This document shows, piece after piece, positions 35,072-42,386 of a stretch of DNA of 45,869 nt (position 1 is the first letter of the stretch; each line of letters opens with the position of its first letter). The translations under genes were made by a program, and so were the position numbers. Origin of the DNA: Alphaproteobacteria bacterium (GTDB taxonomy: Bacteria; Pseudomonadota; Alphaproteobacteria; HIMB59); the NCBI GenBank assembly GCA_029246865.1, contig JAQWMI010000001.1, forward strand, positions 1-45,869, written 5' to 3'. Below the pieces are notes generated by a model. That model had not been told where the DNA came from and did not search any database. It worked only from the letters and a program-made list of their open reading frames with translations.

Positions 35072-36455
35072 GATTGTTCCTTGTTAATTCACTAATTATT
35101 TCTGTTTCTGCTTCAATTAAATCTTGATTTTGTATGAATTTATCTCTTTTAAAAGATATGTCCTCACCGGTCAGCTGTATAGTTGTAGAAGTTTCTAAAA
35201 TATTAAAAAACTTTAAAACTTTTGTTGATAGGAAACCTGGAATGAAACCTAAAATCCAAAAGAGAATTAATGCGCCTGCAAATTGACCAAATGGATTAAT
35301 ATGAACAGAGCCTTCGTAATAAGAGGATGGATATCCCCACAATAAAATACCCGAGATAATTAAAGACCAAAATCCTGCAAATCCATGCATGGCAACTAAG
35401 CCTGTTATATCATCAATTTTATATCTTTCTTCTAAGTATGCATGTGATTTTATAACAACAAAAGTAATTATCATTCCAATTATAAAGGATTGAAGGGGAA
35501 AATAATAGTCTGCTCCTGAAGAAACAGCTATTATTCCAATAATACCTCCTGAAAACATAAATTTAGGATCACGAAATTTTACAATAGAAGAAATAATTAT
35601 ACCTCCTGATAAAGCTAGAAGTAAATTTATCATTGAACCTGAAAGAGAAATTGGAGTTCCAAAAACATTTAATACTTCCATATAGTTTCCGGTTTCATTG
35701 TTTATCTCATAGAAGATTAAAATAGAACTGAGAGATAGGCCTATAAATCCAAATAAGATTAAAAAATTACCTAATATTGAATTTGTGTGACTATGTATAG
35801 GAAATGATCTAGGTTTTTGAAAATCATTAAATTTAGCTAATCTAGATTTAATTTGGTATAAGACCCCTAAAGCAAAACCTCCCAAAAGAGTGTGGAAAGC
35901 ACCAGCTCCAAAAGCATCATGATATCCAAAAACTCTAGCCATCCATCCAGAATTTGACCAAGACCAAGAGTATGCAATAGGCCAAAAAACCGATCCAAGA
36001 ATAATTACAAGAATTAAGTAAGCGCCAATTCTTATTCTTTCTAATAAAGAAGAACCAAGGAATAAAACTATAGACCAAGATAAAAGTATAAAAGTTATAA
36101 ATTTAATATTTGTTAATCTATAAAAAGATAAATCTGGATTTAAATTCAAGCTTGGTCCCATATTTGAACTCCAAGGTAAAGCAAAATAGAACTGACTAAA
36201 ACCTCCTGTAATACCAGGTCCATTTGTAAAAGCAAAACTTATAGCCCATCCAAATAAGTAAGTTGAAATAATAATAATAGGTAGTGATAAAAATAATATT
36301 ATTATGGATGAAATTGAGAATTTTTCTCTAGAAATGCCATAAGATCTTAAAATTACACCTATAGGTAAAAAGACTAAAAATAAAATTACAATTAAAGAAA
36401 AAATATCATTTAAAAAATAGTCTTTTGTATTAAGAATTATTTCATTCATTTTCAT
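35058..36455 (-). CDS. amt: Divergent Amt/ammonium-transporter-family channel
   Basis: The protein has about eleven hydrophobic helices and fits the Amt/Mep/Rh family. The pore histidines are kept (His190 in HDAFGAGAFHTLLGG and His359 in AMHGFAGFWSLIISG, numbered from the TTG start of the track), as is the aspartate of the HDAF segment (Asp182), and LLERIRIGAYLI matches the AERIR helix. The first two helices lack the common PGLALFYGG motif. By eye, the phenylalanine-gate positions seem to be leucines. I prefer the ATG at 36455 to the track's TTG at 36461, giving 465 residues; another ATG follows at 36449. It overlaps the LivM-like gene and ends the amide-type importer operon. Confidence 0.82.
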   Translation of the reverse strand: MKMNEIILNTKDYFLNDIFSLIVILFLVFLPIGVILRSYGISREKFSISSIIILFLSLPIIIISTYLFGWAISFAFTNGPGITGGFSQFYFALPWSSNMGPSLNLNPDLSFYRLTNIKFITFILLSWSIVLFLGSSLLERIRIGAYLILVIILGSVFWPIAYSWSWSNSGWMARVFGYHDAFGAGAFHTLLGGFALGVLYQIKSRLAKFNDFQKPRSFPIHSHTNSILGNFLILFGFIGLSLSSILIFYEINNETGNYMEVLNVFGTPISLSGSMINLLLALSGGIIISSIVKFRDPKFMFSGGIIGIIAVSSGADYYFPLQSFIIGMIITFVVIKSHAYLEERYKIDDITGLVAMHGFAGFWSLIISGILLWGYPSSYYEGSVHINPFGQFAGALILFWILGFIPGFLSTKVLKFFNILETSTTIQLTGEDISFKRDKFIQNQDLIEAETEIISELTRNNHDKI

Positions 36456-37650
36456 TACCAAACTTTTTTATCCATTTACCTCTTTTTAGATATTTAGATC
36501 TATCACTTTTAATAAAATTTTTAATAGAAACTCTATCTTCATTTTCTTTTTTATTTGGACTCCAATTAAAAATATTTGACAGTAGTCCTATTAAACCATT
36601 TGGTAAAAATATCATTGCAAAGAGTATAATTAGTGAAAGGCCTGCAACTCTTAACTGGCCAAAATCTCTTAAAATAGTATCAGCTAACATTAATGAAGCA
36701 GCTCCTATTAGAGGTCCCCAGTTAGTGCCTCTTCCCCCAACAACAATCATAGATAAAAGAAAAAGAAGCAAACTTAATGATAAAACATTAGGACCCATTG
36801 TAGTTTGTAAACCTGCAAACACTCCTCCTGCTAAACCTGTAAAAATGCCTGAAACAGTAAATACAATTAGTTGATACTTAATTCTATTAACTCCCCTAGA
36901 TCCTGCTGCTATTTCATTGTCTCGAATTGATCTAAAAGTTGAACCTAATGGACTATAAATTACAAATAAGGCAAATAATGTACTTAATACAAGTAGTGTT
37001 AAAGATAAATAATACTCACCGTAGATTTTTCCTTTATATCCTAATAATTCTTTAAAACCAAAGTTACCATAACCAAATAAGCCTTTAGCACCGCCAGTGA
37101 AATTATAGCAAATCAAATCTTTTGTAACAAAACAATCAACATCACTAACAATGAGTTTTTGTATAACTATAGCTATAGCTAGTGTCATTATTGCGATGTA
37201 TGGGCCTCTTAATCTAATTATAGTAGCCCCTAATAAAAAACTAAATACAACAGCTGCCAAAGCCCCGACAGGAAGTGCTGCCCATAAATTCCAACCCATA
37301 TATAAAGCAATCATTGAAGTAATATATCCACCCACTGCAAATACAGCCATATGACCTAAAGTAAAGATTCCCGCTATACCAAAAATTAAATTCCATTGTG
37401 TAACAACGGCAGCCCAAATAAAAAATAAAACTATCTGACTTAACAAGTATTTTCCTGCTCCAAATGCTGGAAATATAAGAGCTAAAGCAAGAAGTATCAT
37501 GCCTATCCAAAAATCTTTCCAAACGTTGGATGTTCTGTTATCAATTTTTATAAATTCTTTAGTACTATGACTTGTGCCCCAAAAAAAAGCTATAATAGCA
37601 ACAAGAATTCCTAGAACAGCAATTAATATTGAAATTTGAGAAATTGACAT
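36442..37650 (-). CDS. LivM-type ABC transporter permease
   Basis: The 402-residue membrane protein is a LivM/UrtC-type permease of the hydrophobic-amino-acid/amide uptake family. Diagnostic parts are IAGIFTLGHMAVFAVGGYITSM, IRLRGPYIAIMTLAIAIVIQ, the coupling segment FRSIRDNEIAAGSRGVNRIKYQLIVF and IVGGRGTNWGPLIGAA (read with its V). An extra N-terminal region with one more helix and a basic C-terminal tail make it longer than a basic LivM. It lies 2 bases after the LivH-type gene. Transported compounds in this family include branched amino acids, urea and short-chain amides; the neighbouring enzyme favours an amide. Confidence 0.9.
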   Translation of the reverse strand: MSISQISILIAVLGILVAIIAFFWGTSHSTKEFIKIDNRTSNVWKDFWIGMILLALALIFPAFGAGKYLLSQIVLFFIWAAVVTQWNLIFGIAGIFTLGHMAVFAVGGYITSMIALYMGWNLWAALPVGALAAVVFSFLLGATIIRLRGPYIAIMTLAIAIVIQKLIVSDVDCFVTKDLICYNFTGGAKGLFGYGNFGFKELLGYKGKIYGEYYLSLTLLVLSTLFALFVIYSPLGSTFRSIRDNEIAAGSRGVNRIKYQLIVFTVSGIFTGLAGGVFAGLQTTMGPNVLSLSLLLFLLSMIVVGGRGTNWGPLIGAASLMLADTILRDFGQLRVAGLSLIILFAMIFLPNGLIGLLSNIFNWSPNKKENEDRVSIKNFIKSDRSKYLKRGKWIKKFGNENE

Positions 37651-37652
37651 AA

Positions 37653-38531
37653 TTAAACTCTATTTACAACTTCCTTACCAAAAAAACCATTCGGCTTAAA
37701 GAGTAAAACAATTATTACAAAACCTAACATGGAAGGAAATCCATACCGAGAGCCAAATAGATAATTAACGCCCATTTCTAAAAAACCTAAAGCAAAAGCC
37801 ATAAAAATACCTGCTCTCAAGTTTCCTAAACCTGCAACAATTAAAATTATAAGAGCCTTTACGGTAGCGTCTCCACCAACTGAAGGAAATACTTGAGAAG
37901 CTCCTGTTACCAGAACGCCTGTGATCGCAGCTATACTTCCATAAAGCATCATCGCTTGAGCAAATGACTTCTGAACATTTATTCCCATAAGTTTAGCTGC
38001 ATCTGGATTTTGAGAAACCGCTCTAATAACCTGACCTAATTTACTTTTTGACATTATTAAAGCCATAATCACCATTAAAATGATAACCATTATGAATGTA
38101 AAAATAGTTTGATAAGGCAAAACTACTCCAATAATTTTTAGTCCACTTGTGAACTGGAAAGGCTGTCTTAAAGCTTCACCACCCGCTAAATTTAGAAAGG
38201 TATTTTCCCCTAAGGCTGCTATAGCTACTGAAGCTATAATGATATTTACTGAAAAATTTTGATTGGCATAAATATGTCTAATAACAAGGTGATAATAAAT
38301 ATATCCCATTACTAGGCCAGATAAAAAAGCAAGAGGTAAAACAAAAAACCAACTAGCATCTATAACAGACATACAAAAGTAAGCTACATAACCACCTAGA
38401 GCAATAAAAGTAGTGTGTGCTAAATTTAACATTCCCATTGTTCCCCATAACAACGATAAAGCTAAAGCTCCAACCGCATACATGGAACCAACAGCAAGTC
38501 CGCTAAATAAAATTTGTAAAAAAATATCCAT
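37653..38531 (-). CDS. LivH-type ABC transporter permease
   Basis: The 292-residue membrane protein is the partner permease: LFSGLAVGSMYAVGALALSLLWGTMGMLNLAHTTFIALGGYVAYF at the N-terminus and the coupling loop GQVIRAVSQNPDAAKLMGINVQK are those of LivH. UrtB proteins of true urea importers often carry a long N-terminal extension that is absent here, which weakens a urea assignment. The start abuts the end of the LivF-type gene with no gap. Confidence 0.92.
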   Translation of the reverse strand: MDIFLQILFSGLAVGSMYAVGALALSLLWGTMGMLNLAHTTFIALGGYVAYFCMSVIDASWFFVLPLAFLSGLVMGYIYYHLVIRHIYANQNFSVNIIIASVAIAALGENTFLNLAGGEALRQPFQFTSGLKIIGVVLPYQTIFTFIMVIILMVIMALIMSKSKLGQVIRAVSQNPDAAKLMGINVQKSFAQAMMLYGSIAAITGVLVTGASQVFPSVGGDATVKALIILIVAGLGNLRAGIFMAFALGFLEMGVNYLFGSRYGFPSMLGFVIIVLLFKPNGFFGKEVVNRV

Positions 38532-39248
38532 TTATATTCCTAAGTAGGTGTTTAACATATCTTCATTTTTCTTAAGTTCTGAAGGTGTTCCACTCCAAAT
38601 AAATTCACCATCATCTAATAAGTAGATTATATCTGCTATATTTTGCAATCTAGTAGGATTTTCTTCAATTACTAAAAGAGTTGGACTTATTTGTCTAAGT
38701 CCAGCTATAATTTCATAAACTTGATCAATAATTTTAGGAGCAAGTCCTAATGAGGGCTCATCTAATATCATCATGTAACCTTCACTCATAAGACCTCTAC
38801 CTATACTCAGCATTCTTCTCTCACCACCTGATAAGGTTCTTGTAATTTGTTTTCTTCTCTCAAGAAGTCTCGAAAAAATTCCATAGACTTTTTCTAATCT
38901 TCTACTGAGTTCTTCTTTATCAAAAATTAAATATCCACCAAGCATTAAATTTTCTTCAACAGTCATATCAGGAAATATTAAATCTCCTTGTGGAATTTGA
39001 ATTAAACCTTTTTCAACTCTCTCATGAGCAGGTAAATTATCAATAGATGTATTTTTTAAAAAAACTCTTCCCTCCCAAGTACTTATTAGCCCAGATAAGG
39101 CTTTAACTAAAGTTGATTTACCATGACCATTTGGACCAATAATACCAACAACAGAGCCCTCCTCAACAACCATTGAAAGATTTTTCAAAACTTTCCTTCT
39201 TCCATAACCAGTAGTGAGGTTTTCAATTCTTAAAGACTCTGTGGGCAT
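38532..39248 (-). CDS. LivF-type ABC transporter ATPase
   Basis: The 238-residue ATPase has a full set of motifs: Walker A GPNGHGKST (residues 38-46), a Q-loop region around LIQIPQGDLIFPDMTVEENLMLGGY, signature LSGGERRMLSIGRGL and Walker B MMILDEPSLGLAP. The IPQGDLIFPDMTVEENL segment is characteristic of LivF. With the LivG-type subunit it should form an ATPase heterodimer in which this half has the better conserved signature. It lies 7 bases after the LivG-type gene. Confidence 0.93.
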   Translation of the reverse strand: MPTESLRIENLTTGYGRRKVLKNLSMVVEEGSVVGIIGPNGHGKSTLVKALSGLISTWEGRVFLKNTSIDNLPAHERVEKGLIQIPQGDLIFPDMTVEENLMLGGYLIFDKEELSRRLEKVYGIFSRLLERRKQITRTLSGGERRMLSIGRGLMSEGYMMILDEPSLGLAPKIIDQVYEIIAGLRQISPTLLVIEENPTRLQNIADIIYLLDDGEFIWSGTPSELKKNEDMLNTYLGI

Positions 39249-39255
39249 AATTTAA

Positions 39256-40599
39256 CTAACTTGTTTGCTCCTTATCTTCAAGTTTCCATGAAAGTGCTTT
39301 TTCTAGCTTTTCTATATCAATCTGACTCACACCACTCTCGTTATTGGCATGTAATAATTCTAAAGCTGCTTTTTCAATTAAATTAGATCTATCTTTGTTA
39401 TTGTCAGAGGTGATTGTCTTTAATGAAGGAATTCTTTTTCTTAATTCTGATGTCTCTTCGAGCATTCGTTCAAGCAACTCAAAATGTTGATTTAAATTTG
39501 AAGACTCACTATGAGCTTTGATAAGGCCTTCAGCTGCTCTAGATATTTTAGTTGATTTTTTTTTATCAGTTTTTTGGTTTAAGATTTTTTCCAAATTCAT
39601 ATAATCAATTGGATAAATTTTTCTTGATTTTTTTTGATCAACTAAATTTCTAGAAATTTTCTCTACTGAAATAGACCATTCATCCATAATTTCATTTTCG
39701 ATATTTGTATCTGCTAATGGTATTTCTTTTTTTAGTTTTTTAGAAGCTTGCATCTTTTCAAAATTTGCTGAAGTACCCTCACCTAAATACACATCAACAA
39801 CTGTTTTATCTTCAGCCATTTTTTCAGGCAGACCCTCATAGAGTTTTTCGCCGTGGTTCATAATCATAACTTCATCTGATAAGCCAACTAAAAAACGCAT
39901 AACATGCTCGATCAAAATAATAGTCATTTTTTTTTCTTGTGTAAGCCTACTTACAACTTTTTCAACTTTTTCAATTTCATTTGGAATTAAACCTCCAACT
40001 GGCTCATCTAAAAGCAATAATTTAGGATTAGTTGATATGGCCGAAGCTATCATCAATAATTTTAACTCTAAATGAGTTAAACTAGATACTACTTTATCTT
40101 TGATATTTTCAAGACCAACAAAATTTAACGCATGATCAGCATTGTTAATATCTTGATTGCTAAAATATAGGCTTGGGATTTCATTATTTTGTATACCGTG
40201 TTGGATGCCTATTAAAACATTTTCTCTTACTGTCATAGTCTCAAATGCTGCATTTAGTTGAAAAGTTCTAGCAATTCCCGCATGACATATTTTATATGAG
40301 TTTTCATTAGTGATATTTTGTTTATTAAAAATAATTTCACCATTATTCACTTTTTGAACTCCTGAAATTAAATCAAATAAAGTTGTTTTACCTGCTCCAT
40401 TAGGTCCTCCAATTCCATACACAATACCCTCAGGTATTTCAAAACTTAATTTATTGACAGCACTAAGTGCCCCAAAAGATTTAGTCACTCTATGACAAGT
40501 TAAAATCGAGTTGTCATTTGTAGACTTAGTCTCTTCTTTTGGTTTAAAAAAATTTAATCTCTTTTTGACATTAATAGTTTTAAAAGATGTTTCTTTCAT
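39256..40599 (-). CDS. LivG-type ABC transporter ATPase with repeated C-terminal extension
   Basis: Residues 30-275 form a LivG-type ATPase: Walker A GGPNGAGKTT (64-73), the LivG-like GIARTFQLNAAFETMTVRENVLIG, Walker B LLLLDEPVGGL (194-204) and the H-loop in ILIEHVM. The signature position reads SSLTHLELKLLMIASA instead of an LSGGQ-like motif. About 170 further residues follow, roughly doubling the tail of normal LivG. They contain two 35-residue units that align without gaps (351-385 and 407-441: both have AA, ES and an E-L-E pattern; about 12 identities) and a looser third at 314-345. The tail is charged, helical and cytoplasmic. Its role is unknown. Confidence 0.9.
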   Translation of the reverse strand: MKETSFKTINVKKRLNFFKPKEETKSTNDNSILTCHRVTKSFGALSAVNKLSFEIPEGIVYGIGGPNGAGKTTLFDLISGVQKVNNGEIIFNKQNITNENSYKICHAGIARTFQLNAAFETMTVRENVLIGIQHGIQNNEIPSLYFSNQDINNADHALNFVGLENIKDKVVSSLTHLELKLLMIASAISTNPKLLLLDEPVGGLIPNEIEKVEKVVSRLTQEKKMTIILIEHVMRFLVGLSDEVMIMNHGEKLYEGLPEKMAEDKTVVDVYLGEGTSANFEKMQASKKLKKEIPLADTNIENEIMDEWSISVEKISRNLVDQKKSRKIYPIDYMNLEKILNQKTDKKKSTKISRAAEGLIKAHSESSNLNQHFELLERMLEETSELRKRIPSLKTITSDNNKDRSNLIEKAALELLHANNESGVSQIDIEKLEKALSWKLEDKEQTS

Positions 40600-40630
40600 A
40601 AATATATCTTACCACTAAATAAAAAATTGT

Positions 40631-40662
40631 TTAGTGGGCAACTTGTATTGCTATTGCCCACT
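40631..40662 (-). terminator. Stem-loop between the binding-protein and LivG-type genes
   Basis: A perfect 10-bp inverted repeat, TAGTGGGCAA and TTGCCCACTA with a 12-base loop, sits in the 77-base gap. Read on the minus strand it is followed by AACAATTTTTTATTTA, so a T-run begins about 5 bases after the stem. This fits an imperfect intrinsic terminator or attenuator that lets the receptor be made in excess of the membrane subunits, or a hairpin protecting the receptor mRNA 3' end. Confidence 0.65.
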
Positions 40663-40676
40663 AATAATAAAAAGAC

Positions 40677-42113
40677 TTACTTAAACCAAGATGGAACTTG
40701 ATATTTACCAACTACATATGGTTCAGGATAAATAACAACTGGATCTTTTGTTTTATCTTGAATTTGTTGTAGTGTTTGAGGATGACCTAGTGAAGGGTCT
40801 CTCGTCCATGTTGGATAAGGCATAGTTGCTTGATGTTCAGGATGATACCAATAAGATCCATTTGGACCTCTATAAGTAAAATTCTTGAGTGCCCATGCAA
40901 TTTTTCTATTTTGTTTATCATTACCCGGTTCACCAGTACCACCAGCAATTGCAGCAGCAAGAGCAAAGTGGTGCATAGGTCCGTAACTTAAACCACCTGG
41001 TTGATAATCGGCATCATCACCAAATTTTTTCTTATGAGCATTTACATAAGATCTGGAATAATCATCCGATAATAATCCATCAACAGTTCCTGTCATTGCT
41101 CCAACAGAAGCGTCACCAGCTATATCTCTGAAAGATTTTAATAGTGCACCATACTGATAATAAAAAAGACTATTAGTTGGATTTTCAACGAATTGAACTT
41201 GGCACTGTGCAATATCTCCAGCAAAGAAGTGAGTATTAGCAATCGCACCAGGATTGATCTTTCTAACTTTTGAAAGCACTGGACCCCATTCTGTTGTAGG
41301 AGTTTGAACTACTTCATCAAAGGCAACCTCAAATCCAGCTCCAGGAGCTGCATCTTTCATAGCATTAGCTACAACAACTGAATACGGTATTGAACCAATT
41401 ATTAGAGCTAACTTATTATTTGGCATATCCCAAACACCTTGATCTCTCAAGTCTGCAAGAGCGGTGACGTAACCTGCACCATACCAATACTCAGCAGGAT
41501 CAGCCATAAAACATCCAAAGTATCTATCTGGATTAGAGGCAACAGTGTTATGATGTTGAATAGCTGTATTTACATGCATATAGATAATACCTGCATCTGC
41601 AATAGGTTCATATTCTGCATCGTTTGGGCCAATGTTGTAACCATTAATAATTGCATGAACTTCATGCTTATCAATTAGATAATTTGCGGCCGCCGTAACT
41701 TCTGCAGCACTCATATCTTTTGTGTCAACATAATGATTTTCTAAAGGTCTACCAAGAATTCCTCCGTAATCATTTATTTCTTCACAAGCAAGTTCGATAC
41801 CTCTTTTGTATCCAATACCATCAGCTGCTGCCCATCCTGTCAAAGGATACATTGAGCCAATCGGTATAGGCTTACCTGATGCAGCGGAAGCAGTAGAAAC
41901 ACCAGCATTCAAAGCAGCAAGAGCGCCTAAACCTAAACCGGCACCACCACCAAGTTGCAATAATTTTCTTCTTGTAATACCTTTATCTTCATCACTGACA
42001 CCATCACTTACTTCAGATAGTTTAGCCTTACCTTCTTTATCAGCAATTAATGAAGCTGTGTTGTATGCCTTGTGAGATTTCCAGGCATTTCTAATTTTGT
42101 CTTTAATCGACAT
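40677..42113 (-). CDS. Tat-exported substrate-binding protein, amide/urea/branched amino-acid type
   Basis: The 478-residue protein is a type I periplasmic binding protein (Peripla_BP_5/6 group) with PIGSMYPLTGWAAADGIGYKRGIELACEEINDYGGILGRPLE and later VDTKDMSAAEVTAAANYLID. A twin-arginine signal lies unusually deep, at residues 48-77 (ITRRKLLQLGGGAGLGLGALAALNAGVSTASA), after a 47-residue charged leader starting MSIKDKIRNAWKSHKAYNTA. It has more glycine, proline and aromatic residues than typical LivK. A perfect AGGAGG lies 7 bases before the ATG, the strongest ribosome site I saw here. It is the first gene of the importer operon. Urea, short amides and amino acids are all possible ligands. 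Confidence 0.9.
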   Translation of the reverse strand: MSIKDKIRNAWKSHKAYNTASLIADKEGKAKLSEVSDGVSDEDKGITRRKLLQLGGGAGLGLGALAALNAGVSTASAASGKPIPIGSMYPLTGWAAADGIGYKRGIELACEEINDYGGILGRPLENHYVDTKDMSAAEVTAAANYLIDKHEVHAIINGYNIGPNDAEYEPIADAGIIYMHVNTAIQHHNTVASNPDRYFGCFMADPAEYWYGAGYVTALADLRDQGVWDMPNNKLALIIGSIPYSVVVANAMKDAAPGAGFEVAFDEVVQTPTTEWGPVLSKVRKINPGAIANTHFFAGDIAQCQVQFVENPTNSLFYYQYGALLKSFRDIAGDASVGAMTGTVDGLLSDDYSRSYVNAHKKKFGDDADYQPGGLSYGPMHHFALAAAIAGGTGEPGNDKQNRKIAWALKNFTYRGPNGSYWYHPEHQATMPYPTWTRDPSLGHPQTLQQIQDKTKDPVVIYPEPYVVGKYQVPSWFK

Positions 42114-42386
42114 TTAGGTTTCCTCCTTTAATAAATATTCCTTTTTAACAATAGCAACTAAAGTTAGAAAAACAAAAAAATAATTTTTATTAATGTGATT
42201 AACATAAATAAGTACTGGTATTGAACAAAAATAGAGCATATGTGTTATTCATTGTTAAAACTAAAATTCATATGTAAAAGAGGAAAGAAAAATAAAAATA
42301 AATTTTTATTTTTTTTATAGAATTTTTGAAAAAAAAATATTTAATATTCAATGGAATAGAACTTAAGTTAAGTTTGAGGAGAGAAA
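42114..42386 (+). promoter_or_regulatory. Divergent control region of the amide island
   Basis: This 273-base, very AT-rich gap separates the start codons of the binding-protein operon (-) and the SPFH-dimethylformamidase operon (+) and should hold both promoters. At its left edge is the AGGAGG of the binding protein (plus-strand CCTCCT, 42121-42126). A 7-base imperfect dyad, TTAATGT-GATTA-ACATAAA, lies at 42190-42208 and is a possible operator. A GAGGAG ribosome site for the TTG start at 42387 is at 42376-42381. I see no sigma-54 promoter, riboswitch or small ORF that I can support. Confidence 0.4.

Noticed and set aside
36442-42113. Calling the importer a urea transporter UrtABCDE
   Set aside because: The LivH-type permease lacks the UrtB extension, the receptor does not follow the UrtA N-terminal pattern, and no urease genes are in the window. 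The ligand is left open.
42160-42340. Sigma-54 promoter in the amide-island control region
   Set aside because: I looked on both strands for the GG/GC pair at the required spacing and did not find it.
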